A stretch of 64,000 bases of DNA. It comes from Ponticaulis sp. GTDB taxonomy: Bacteria; Pseudomonadota; Alphaproteobacteria; Caulobacterales; Hyphomonadaceae. The DNA lies in contig NZLU01000025.1 of assembly GCA_002692725.1 (NCBI GenBank), forward strand, positions 1 through 64,000, written 5' to 3'. The stretch's first letter is position 1. Each line of letters starts with the position of its first letter. A program made the position numbers and the translations under genes. Below, piece by piece: positions 57,245 through 64,000 of the stretch. A model generated the notes under the pieces. That model was not told where the DNA came from and ran no database searches. It saw only the letters and a program-made list of their open reading frames with translations.

Positions 57245-58623
57245 AGTATGTGTCCACACGTGGGGGCGGTGAGGAAGTCAGCTTTGAGACAGCGTGTCTT
57301 GCGGGCCTGGCGCCGGATGGCGGTCTTTACACGCCTGTGAGCTATCCGCAGATTGCGCCGCCGAGCGCAGGCGAATCCTATCTGTCGATTGCCAGCCGCG
57401 TTCTGGGAGCGTTTGCAGGTGACACGATTTCGCCTGACACCATGGCGACCCTGGTTGAGCGCGCCTATGGCAGTTTTGCCCATCAATCGGTAACGCCACT
57501 CTTTCAGGTCGGCCCCGATCGCTGGCTTCTGGAACTGCATCACGGGCCGACGCTGGCCTTCAAGGATGTGGCGATGCAGATCATCGCGCAAATCTATGAT
57601 CACTTCCTGACCCAGCGTGGTGAGCGCCTTACAGTGCTGTGCGCGACGTCAGGCGACACAGGCGGGGCTGCGGCAGCGGCTTTTGCGGGATTGACGTCTG
57701 TGGATGTGTTTATTCTGCATCCGTTTGGTCGGATATCTCCGATCCAGCGCCGCTTCATGACGTCCACTGGCGCGGACAATATTCACAATTTCGCGCTCGA
57801 TGGGGATTTCGATGATTCGCAGGCGATCGTTAAGTCGCTCTTTCGCGATGAAGCGTTCCGGAATGAGGTCAGGCTATCCGGTGTCAATTCGATCAACTGG
57901 ACACGGATTGCGGCTCAGTCTGTGTATTTCGCGGCGGCTCAGTCGGCTCTGGGGACGGATCGCAATCTTCGGTTTGTCGTCCCGACCGGAAATTTTGGCG
58001 ACGCGCTGGCCGCCTATGTGGCGGCACGCTGTGGACTGCTCAACGGGTTGGAACTGGTGTCTGCCGTGAACGCCAATCGAACCATGGTAGATTTGTTTGC
58101 TGAGGGGCAGCTCAAAAAGCGTTCGGCCATCGCCACGCATAGCCCGGCCATGGACATCGCCTTGCCGAGCAATGCCGAGCGCCTGCTCTATGAAGTGATG
58201 GGACGGGATGCTGCCAAGCTGAAAGCCTTTTATGACGGCTTTGGTCAGTCAGGCGAGGCCGAACTTGACGCGCAGGCAAAAGGCGCATTGTCATGTTCAG
58301 GGATTCGCGCGCTGAGCATTGATGACACGGAGACGGCAGCCGAAATGAAGCGCCTGTTCGCTGAGACGGGCACGCTGCAATGCCCGCACACGGCGGTGGC
58401 CTCGGCTGGCGCGCGCGCCTATCCGACGCAGAGTGTGGATGTGATCCTGTCGACGGCCCATGCTGCCAAGTTTCCCGAAACGGTGGAGGAAATTATTGGT
58501 GAGTTGCCACTCCTGCCGAAACGGTCTGAGGCGTTTCTGCAGCGGGACGAGGTGTTTGAACGCCTGCCGAATGATCTGTTTGCCGTGCGCGAGGCCATCC
58601 AGCAACGCATCAAAGCGAGCTAA
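57241..58623 (+). CDS. thrC: Threonine synthase
   Basis: A 460-residue PLP enzyme that converts O-phosphohomoserine to threonine. The PLP lysine is K108 in HHGPTLAFKDVAMQ; the phosphate-binding SGDTGGAAA loop is at about 138-146. The start MKYVSTRGG is the usual one of the long class. Placement after SURF1 is common in alphaproteobacteria. Translation is coupled to the SURF1 gene by a 4-bp overlap. The M16 peptidase that often follows thrC in related genomes is absent. Confidence 0.97.
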   Translation: MKYVSTRGGGEEVSFETACLAGLAPDGGLYTPVSYPQIAPPSAGESYLSIASRVLGAFAGDTISPDTMATLVERAYGSFAHQSVTPLFQVGPDRWLLELHHGPTLAFKDVAMQIIAQIYDHFLTQRGERLTVLCATSGDTGGAAAAAFAGLTSVDVFILHPFGRISPIQRRFMTSTGADNIHNFALDGDFDDSQAIVKSLFRDEAFRNEVRLSGVNSINWTRIAAQSVYFAAAQSALGTDRNLRFVVPTGNFGDALAAYVAARCGLLNGLELVSAVNANRTMVDLFAEGQLKKRSAIATHSPAMDIALPSNAERLLYEVMGRDAAKLKAFYDGFGQSGEAELDAQAKGALSCSGIRALSIDDTETAAEMKRLFAETGTLQCPHTAVASAGARAYPTQSVDVILSTAHAAKFPETVEEIIGELPLLPKRSEAFLQRDEVFERLPNDLFAVREAIQQRIKAS

Positions 58624-58631
58624 GCTGCACC

Positions 58632-59228
58632 ATGTTGCCTGCCTTCGTTCGAAAATTTCTACGCATAGGGATTTTCGAGCTTCCTGTGCCGGAGGCAGAT
58701 TTCAAGCTTCGGCTGATGAATATGGCCGACTGGAAAAGCTGGGCTGACGTCCGGGGGCGTAACCGGGACTATCTGCAGCCGTTTGAGCCGATCTGGAGCC
58801 AGGACGCGCTGACGAAAGACTATTTTCTCAAACAGGTCAGGGCGGCTGAATATGAGTATGATCATGGCATGGGTGCCATGATGCTGATGATCCATCTGGA
58901 CACTGGTAAGGTGATGGGGGGAATCAATCTGCGAAACCTCCGACGCGGGGTCGCTCAGATGGCGACAGTTGGCTACTGGATTGGCGAGGAATGGGGCAGA
59001 GCAGGTCGCATGACCAAAGCCGTCCGAGCCATGGTGGCGTTCGGGTTTGATGAGCTGGGTCTACATCGGGTCGAGGCAGCCTGCGTACCGGAAAACGAAA
59101 CCTCAGCGGCGGTTCTGCGGCGAGCCGGTTTTCAGGAAGAGGGGTTCGCGAAAGGATATTTGCGGATTAACGGACGCTGGCGTGATCACCGTCTCTTCGC
59201 TATCGTCAATCCAGGCATGACAGACTGA
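58632..59228 (+). CDS. GNAT family N-acetyltransferase, RimJ-like
   Basis: A 198-residue acetyl-CoA-dependent acetyltransferase. It shows the RimJ/RimL pattern: VRGRNRDYLQPFEPIW, then GGINLRNLRRGVAQMATVGYWIGEEW, the acetyl-CoA loop around GRAGRMTKAVRAM, and HRVEAACVPENETSAAVLRRAGFQEEG. RimJ-type enzymes modify N-termini of ribosomal or other proteins; the target here is unknown. It follows thrC by 8 bp. Confidence 0.93.
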   Translation: MLPAFVRKFLRIGIFELPVPEADFKLRLMNMADWKSWADVRGRNRDYLQPFEPIWSQDALTKDYFLKQVRAAEYEYDHGMGAMMLMIHLDTGKVMGGINLRNLRRGVAQMATVGYWIGEEWGRAGRMTKAVRAMVAFGFDELGLHRVEAACVPENETSAAVLRRAGFQEEGFAKGYLRINGRWRDHRLFAIVNPGMTD

Positions 59229-59259
59229 TTATTCGATTCGGCCAGGGAGCTTCCGTCCA

Positions 59260-60369
59260 ATGGGGGCAGACGACACGATCCAAAACACACAAAGCCTGTC
59301 GGATTCCGCCATCAGCGCGGCCAAAGCGTGTATCTGGGAGTGGAAGCCGGATGATGAGGTTCTGCGAATCCGCGCGGTGGGCAATTCGGTTATTCCTGAA
59401 ATCGAAGGGGATTGGTCACTTGGCTCATTTGCGGAGGTTTTGTCCGACGATTGCGGCTCTGCCATTGGGGGCGTGCTGTCCTCAGCTACGCGGCGGGACC
59501 GTTTCTCGCTTAACCTTTCACTTCGGACAGGAGAGGATGTGCGGCTGATCGGGTCGCAAATGGACGATGGTCATGCGCGTGGGCTGATCTTCGCAGACGA
59601 AGCAAGTACAGACATCCCGGATACGTCTGAGTTGGAAGCGGTGTTTCAGCCGATTATGCGCTTGAGGGATGGTACGATTGCGGGCTTCGAAGCACTGGCC
59701 CGCTGGCGCTGCGAGGATGGCGAATTGCGCCGCGCTGGTGACATGGCTCTGGGGAGTGATCCACTCGCAGATTCGGGGCTTGCGCTGAAAATGCTGGATC
59801 AGGCGAGTGATGCGCTCGCGAACTGGAGAGAGACATTCAGCCAGCTCAATCTGTTTGTTCAGGTCAATCTGACGGGCGCAGACCTGTTCCGGGCAGATGT
59901 GATGAGCAAGGTGGAGAGCCTTGTCCAGTCGGGTCGGTTTCCAAAGAATGCGCTGCGGATCGAGCTGACTGAACAGATGGCGCTGACAGATTTTGACGCG
60001 GCGGTTGCAGCCGCAGCGGCGCTACAGGCCTCCGGGGCTGCACTGGTGCTCGATGATTTCGGCTCGGGACATTCCTCGCTGGCCTGGCTTGCGGCGATCC
60101 CGGCCGTGGGGATCAAATTCGACCCTGATCTGACAAAACTCGCAGGGCGTCCGCGCACAGACACGATTCTTTCTGGTATTTCGCGTATTGCCCGATCCCT
60201 TGGCATGTCGATTACGGCCGAGGGGATTGAGGATTTCCGGCACGTTCAGTTTCTGAGAGGCATTGGGTGCGATTATGTTCAGGGCTTTGCCTATGCGCGA
60301 CCGATGAATTTCGAAACGGCTCAGCGTTTCCTGTCGAGCCAGGTTCGCCTTAGTGAACTGACGCGCTAA
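59260..60369 (+). CDS. EAL-domain cyclic-di-GMP phosphodiesterase
   Basis: A 369-residue protein. The EAL domain is at about 122-365 with catalytic landmarks intact: EAL at 144-146 (GFEALARW), N203, E235/E238 (IELTEQ), the metal-binding DD at 265-266 (DDFGSGHSSL), K286 (GIKFDPD), E321/E324 (AEGIED) and Q341 (VQGF). So it probably hydrolyses cyclic-di-GMP. The first 115 residues look like a degenerate PAS-type sensor (WEWKPDDEVL and later GLIFADE). No GGDEF domain is present. AGGGAG precedes the ATG. It is convergent with the YqgE gene. Confidence 0.93.
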   Translation: MGADDTIQNTQSLSDSAISAAKACIWEWKPDDEVLRIRAVGNSVIPEIEGDWSLGSFAEVLSDDCGSAIGGVLSSATRRDRFSLNLSLRTGEDVRLIGSQMDDGHARGLIFADEASTDIPDTSELEAVFQPIMRLRDGTIAGFEALARWRCEDGELRRAGDMALGSDPLADSGLALKMLDQASDALANWRETFSQLNLFVQVNLTGADLFRADVMSKVESLVQSGRFPKNALRIELTEQMALTDFDAAVAAAAALQASGAALVLDDFGSGHSSLAWLAAIPAVGIKFDPDLTKLAGRPRTDTILSGISRIARSLGMSITAEGIEDFRHVQFLRGIGCDYVQGFAYARPMNFETAQRFLSSQVRLSELTR

Positions 60370-60373
60370 CCCC

Positions 60374-60949
60374 TCAGGCGTGGCCTGTCGTGCCGCCCTG
60401 AAGGTTTGCAGGCGAAATGCCGAGCTTGTTGATCGCCCGTTCCCATTTCTGATCGAAATCCGTGTCGAAGATAATTTCCTCATCGGAGTCGACCACCAGC
60501 CAGACATTCTGACGAAGTTCGGCCTCTAATTGCTGGGGGCCCCATCCGGAATAGCCGAGCGCGAGTCGGCATTTTTCAGGTGGTTCAGAAGAAGCCATGG
60601 CGTTGAGCACTTCTTTGGTCGCCGTCAGCCGCAATCCATTGCAGATCGAGATCGTCGCTCCGACGCTTTCAAAGTCCGGAGAGTGGATAACAAACCCGCG
60701 GTCGGTGCCGACGGGGCCTCCATGCAAAATCGGATCGTTCGGAAGACTGGCTTCCATGGGCACCTCAAGCTGGTCGAACAAATCCGTCAGCGTAAGGTCA
60801 AGCAAGGTCCGGTTCAGCACAATGCCCATAGCGTGCTCATCGCTATGCGCGCAGAGCAGTATGACGGTCCGGTCGAACCGATCATCATCTATTCCCGGCA
60901 TGGCAATCAGGAGTTTTCCGACCAGCCCGTCGCTTTGATCCACTTCCAT
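60374..60949 (-). CDS. YqgE/AlgH family protein
   Basis: A 191-residue cytoplasmic protein of the YqgE/AlgH family (DUF179). Hallmarks are LVGKLLIAMPGIDDDRFDRTVILLCAH, MGIVLNR, LHGGPVGTDRGFVIHS and ALGYSGWGPQQLEAEL, the last being the family's most conserved stretch. The function is unknown. The ATG at 60949 has GGAGAG 5 bp upstream and is preferred to a TTG at 60964. Confidence 0.94.
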   Translation of the reverse strand: MEVDQSDGLVGKLLIAMPGIDDDRFDRTVILLCAHSDEHAMGIVLNRTLLDLTLTDLFDQLEVPMEASLPNDPILHGGPVGTDRGFVIHSPDFESVGATISICNGLRLTATKEVLNAMASSEPPEKCRLALGYSGWGPQQLEAELRQNVWLVVDSDEEIIFDTDFDQKWERAINKLGISPANLQGGTTGHA

Positions 60950-61096
60950 CGTCTCTCCAGTCAAGAATTCATATGGTCCACTGACTGACCGTCCTGTTCA
61001 AGCCCTGAATGCAGAAAACCCGCTCCAATCGCATTTTCCGCACTGGTGAAGTCCTGCCCCTTTGGCTAAGAGTGTGGGGCAACTCAGGAGGATCCC

Positions 61097-61579
61097 ATGT
61101 CAATTTCAGTTGGTGATACATTACCAGAAACAACGTTTATGACGATGGGAGCAAATGGCCCCGAACCCGTCAGCTCAAAAGACTTTTTCGCCGGTCAGAC
61201 GGTTGCGCTGTTCGCCGTGCCTGGCGCGTTTACTCCGACCTGTTCGGCCAAGCATTTGCCGGGCTTCAAAGAGAAAGCCGCAGAGTTGCAAGGCAAGGGA
61301 ATCGACAAGATTGCCTGTACCTCTGTGAACGATGTTTTCGTGATGAATGCCTGGGGAGAAGACCAGTCAGTTGGCGAGGATATCGTGATGCTGGCTGACG
61401 GAAATGGCAATTTTGCCAAGGCGATTGGCCTCGAACTTGATGGATCAGGTTTCGGCATGGGCAGCCGCTCTCAGCGTTATTCCATGGTGGTGACAGATGG
61501 CAAGGTCACCCAGCTCAACGTCGAATCCGGCCCGAGCTTTGAAGTTTCAAGCGCCGATTACATGTTGGGTCAGCTTTAA
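61097..61579 (+). CDS. Peroxiredoxin (Prx5/PrxII type)
   Basis: A 160-residue thiol peroxidase. The peroxidatic cysteine is C49 in the motif PGAFTPTCS; the catalytic Thr (T46) and Pro are as expected. It also has the typical family stretch ACTSVNDVFVMNAWGEDQ. No obvious resolving Cys near the C-terminus, so a 1-Cys or glutaredoxin/glutathione-dependent cycle is likely. AGGAGG precedes the ATG. Confidence 0.96.
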   Translation: MSISVGDTLPETTFMTMGANGPEPVSSKDFFAGQTVALFAVPGAFTPTCSAKHLPGFKEKAAELQGKGIDKIACTSVNDVFVMNAWGEDQSVGEDIVMLADGNGNFAKAIGLELDGSGFGMGSRSQRYSMVVTDGKVTQLNVESGPSFEVSSADYMLGQL

Positions 61580-61587
61580 AAATATCG

Positions 61588-61616
61588 ACGGAGCGCCGTA
61601 TCTGGCGCTCTGTTTT
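61588..61616 (+). terminator. Terminator after the peroxiredoxin gene
   Basis: GAGCGCC (61591-61597) pairs with GGCGCTC (61604-61610) over a 6-nt loop, followed by TGTTTT. It lies 11 bp after the stop codon. Confidence 0.88.
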
Positions 61617-61618
61617 CG

Positions 61619-61650
61619 AAATAAGGTCGGATGTGAGTTCGACCTTATTT
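61619..61650. terminator. Long hairpin overlapping the sulfotransferase stop
   Basis: AAATAAGGTCG (61619-61629) and CGACCTTATTT (61640-61650) form a perfect 11-bp stem with a 10-nt loop. The stop codon of the minus-strand sulfotransferase gene (61645-61647) falls inside the right arm. The A/T-rich ends allow termination in both directions. Confidence 0.7.
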
Positions 61651-62601
61651 TACGAAGGTCATGACTTCTCTGAGTTTGAGCAGCGGAAAGTCTTCCACAT
61701 CAAAATTATCGCATAGCAGCTCGAAATCCGCCTTCAGACATTTCCTGTCTGGCACCGATACGCCTGCAATGAAGGGCGACACCGGAATTTCCAGTCCATA
61801 CGTCTTTTGGATGATTTCCAGTTCCTGCTCGTAGAGCCCGCGTGTGGTCTGAGCCAGCGGTTCAGGCACAGCTGGTACGACCCGAAAATCCATTTTCTTT
61901 TTCGAGGCCTCTGTCAGCCCCATGATCATGTCATTGGACCGCGCATAGGGCAGGCGGAAGCTGTTGTACAGGAGCTTGAAAAAGAGAAGATTTCCCGAAA
62001 TGCTCGGATTGTTTTCCCAATTCAGTCTCTTCTGATCTTCAATATCCGCCAGGTCAGTCGTGCCCAGGAAATCATCAAGTACATTTCCCTTTGGCAGAGC
62101 GTGCCGGCTGTAGAGCCTGAGATTCAGGGCGTCTCTGCCGAAAACGTCTTCCCAGGTGTTGATCAGCTCGAGATAAGACCTGCGCTTTTGCGTCAGATAG
62201 AAAGAGAGGTTGAGAAACTCATCTCCCATCTGGATATCCTGTTGCCACCAGCTAACGAGATAACGTACTGGATCCCTCAGATAGAGAATGATGCTGATCT
62301 CATGATCGGGGAACATAGTCTTCAGAGCCGCAGGCTCACGAAGGTCACATAAGGCTTCGCTGGACAAAATCGTAACCGGATAGTCCGCGATTTCCTGTTT
62401 CAGCGCCGCGATTTCTTTTTTGAATTTATTCGTATGACGCGCCCAGTCGGCAATCACATGATGTGCGGCGACATCTTCACCGAGACCTGGATAGCAAACG
62501 CCCTGGTCGCGAAACAGTTCGCGGTTCATTTTTAGGTGATGCTGAATGCTAGACGTGCCGGTTTTGTTTGTCCCGATATGTACAATTAGTTTGGGTTTCA
62601 T
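61645..62601 (-). CDS. Sulfotransferase-like protein
   Basis: A 318-residue P-loop protein. The PAPS 5'-phosphosulfate-binding loop is IGTNKTGTSSIQHHL at 9-23, and the 3'-phosphate segment is IILYLRDPVRYLVSWW. A second typical helix follows, with NLRLYSRHALPKGNVLDDFL. Such genes modify capsule or exopolysaccharide sugars; a polysaccharide glycosyltransferase gene starts 285 bp away, divergent. The stop codon lies within a hairpin. No strong ribosome site is seen. Confidence 0.82.
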   Translation of the reverse strand: MKPKLIVHIGTNKTGTSSIQHHLKMNRELFRDQGVCYPGLGEDVAAHHVIADWARHTNKFKKEIAALKQEIADYPVTILSSEALCDLREPAALKTMFPDHEISIILYLRDPVRYLVSWWQQDIQMGDEFLNLSFYLTQKRRSYLELINTWEDVFGRDALNLRLYSRHALPKGNVLDDFLGTTDLADIEDQKRLNWENNPSISGNLLFFKLLYNSFRLPYARSNDMIMGLTEASKKKMDFRVVPAVPEPLAQTTRGLYEQELEIIQKTYGLEIPVSPFIAGVSVPDRKCLKADFELLCDNFDVEDFPLLKLREVMTFVK

Positions 62602-62886
62602 AATGTACGCTTGTGCTCAACTCGGCCGGTAGTGACGACAGTGCAGGAGGGGTGCCGCATAGCTCCGGATCAGTCAATAGTGAAACGATTCTACGCCGGT
62701 CATGCCGGGTGAACGGTCAGAATATCATGATTTCGCGTCGTTCTTCGTTCACCCCGCCAACATGGCTCAACCTGATCTGTCTATGCGGTTTGGGCCTTGT
62801 GTACGCTGAAACTTGGTTGTTAGTAGATGATTTGTGGAGAACTCAATAAGGTTGTCTTGTGAGTGTGTCGGGTGTCAGCGTCCTAA

Positions 62887-64000
62887 ATGAAGATCTTTCA
62901 CTACTCTCCGCTACCGCCTCTTCCCAATGGTATTGCTGATTATGCTGCGCGCGTGAACCAGTCGCTGGTGAACAGCGTGGATCTGGGAATTGTGACGGCG
63001 AACCCCTTCTCTGAGGTTCCTGCCGGGTGCAAGACCTATGACCCATCGCAATTATGGCGATGGCTCTCGTCCGATGATCTGATGCTGTATCAGATCGGAA
63101 ATAATAAGGATCACATTGAAGTTCTGAAGTGCGCCGTTGAGCGACCGGGCGTGGTGGTTCTGCACGATTTGAAGCTGTATTATCTGCACGAAATCGCATC
63201 CATTCCCTGGGCTTATCGCCGCGCTCTGGTCAAGGCGTCGAACCGGTTTCTGGGCAAGGCTCACATAGAGCGGATGGAGGAATCCGGACCGAAATATGAG
63301 CTGGATTATCTTCTGTTCGATATGCTCTGGGACGTGTTGCACAGGTCGCTCGGTATTGTTGTGCACTCCAGTTACGCCAAAGAGTATCTGGTTCGAAATT
63401 ACGGCAATGAGATTGCCGATCGCATCCACATCATTCCGCATTTCGGCTTTGACCCGAGCCCGAATGATACAAACAGGGTTCGAGCTGAGTTGTCTCTCGA
63501 TCCAGACGTTCCGATCATTCTGACCAGTGGGTTTGCGACCAAGGTTAAACGGTTTGACTGGTTGATTGAGGCGCTTTCTGGCCTGGCTCGGCGGGACTAT
63601 AACTTTCTTTGGGTCCATGCCGGGGCAGAGCGCAGTTCGGAATATGCGTTGTCAGACGCCGTGGCGGCACATCCGGAAATGCGCGGAAAGTTCTTCCTTA
63701 CGGGGTATCTCGATGAAGAGCAGCTCAACAATTACATAGCTTCAGCGCATGTCGTGGTGAATTTGCGCTTCCCGTCAGTTGGCGAAAGTTCTGGAACTCT
63801 GGCGCGTGCATTGAGCGAAGGACGATGTTCAATCGTCACAGACACGGCGGCTTACGCTGAATATCCTGATGATGTTGTTGTGAAGATTCCGCACCACAAT
63901 GCGGCATTCATGTTGCGCAAAGCACTGACCGCCTTGTTGGATAATCCTGAGGCCAGAAGAGCATTTGGCAAAAATGCTGAGGCCTTCGCAGCGACCAGAC
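62887..64000 (+). CDS. GT4-like glycosyltransferase, truncated by the window edge
   Basis: The frame is open from ATG at 62887 to the right edge (371 codons); no stop is reached. It starts MKIFHYSPLPPLPNGIADYA, the usual GT-B beginning with a sugar-acceptor loop. A donor-binding domain follows, with VVVHSSYAKEYLVRNYG, IILTSGFATKVKRFDWLIEAL, FFLTGYLDEEQLNNYIASAHV and PSVGESSGTLARALSEG (the region holding the family's EX7E-like glutamate). It likely adds sugars to an extracellular polysaccharide, consistent with the nearby sulfotransferase-like gene. Confidence 0.85.
   Translation, partial: MKIFHYSPLPPLPNGIADYAARVNQSLVNSVDLGIVTANPFSEVPAGCKTYDPSQLWRWLSSDDLMLYQIGNNKDHIEVLKCAVERPGVVVLHDLKLYYLHEIASIPWAYRRALVKASNRFLGKAHIERMEESGPKYELDYLLFDMLWDVLHRSLGIVVHSSYAKEYLVRNYGNEIADRIHIIPHFGFDPSPNDTNRVRAELSLDPDVPIILTSGFATKVKRFDWLIEALSGLARRDYNFLWVHAGAERSSEYALSDAVAAHPEMRGKFFLTGYLDEEQLNNYIASAHVVVNLRFPSVGESSGTLARALSEGRCSIVTDTAAYAEYPDDVVVKIPHHNAAFMLRKALTALLDNPEARRAFGKNAEAFAATR

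Noticed and set aside
62613..62849. Short open frame before the glycosyltransferase
   Set aside because: No ribosome site, odd composition (Ser/Arg-rich then hydrophobic); region more likely holds divergent promoters.

Overview
The window looks like chromosomal DNA of an aerobic, Gram-negative alphaproteobacterium, most likely of the Hyphomonadaceae/Maricaulales-Caulobacterales branch. This is inferred from the gene set: an aa3-type cytochrome oxidase operon of alphaproteobacterial layout, a LsrB/VtlR-type LysR regulator near trxB, an ELM1-family protein, alphaproteobacterial GshA, several TonB-dependent receptors, and many short dispersed GC-rich palindromes. No rRNA, tRNA, CRISPR array, insertion sequence or prophage was recognised.

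Left part (1-12 kb). A long minus-strand open frame runs off the left edge and carries four palindromic repeat units in frame. A repeat-rich gap and an AT-richer orphan gene (1539-2612) follow. Next comes uvrC, whose protein has an extra block of about 157 residues built from the same repeats. After that lie a DUF3291 protein, a small periplasmic protein, a LysR regulator divergent from a methyltransferase, a CPBP protease, an aspartate aminotransferase and Dps.

Middle (12-43 kb). A LsrB-like regulator, a TonB receptor and trxB lie in one direction, followed by a zinc-type CDF exporter, a secreted Sel1-repeat protein, ELM1, greA and carB. On the other strand come a second Sel1 protein, a HapK-like protein, an amino acid permease and a second CPBP protease. 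A cell-wall group follows (MltF, a YcbB-like L,D-transpeptidase, an M15 peptidase with an EF-hand-like loop). Then come gshA with a kelch lipoprotein, gmd, and a TonB receptor with a type-B carboxylesterase.

Right part (43-64 kb). A POT-family peptide transporter with a very large periplasmic insertion is followed by three tiny secreted proteins coupled by ATGA overlaps. The first two resemble the TonB C-terminal domain and share four cysteines. TldD and a TPR protein precede the cytochrome c oxidase operon: ctaC, ctaD, a 240-residue shortened CtaD paralogue, ctaB, a CoxF-like protein, ctaG, ctaE and SURF1, then thrC. The shortened CtaD keeps the heme a/a3 histidines and one CuB histidine with the cross-link tyrosine, but lacks the first heme a ligand and the HH pair; it is the most unusual gene here. 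The window ends with an acetyltransferase, an EAL phosphodiesterase, YqgE, a peroxiredoxin, a sulfotransferase-like protein and a truncated glycosyltransferase.
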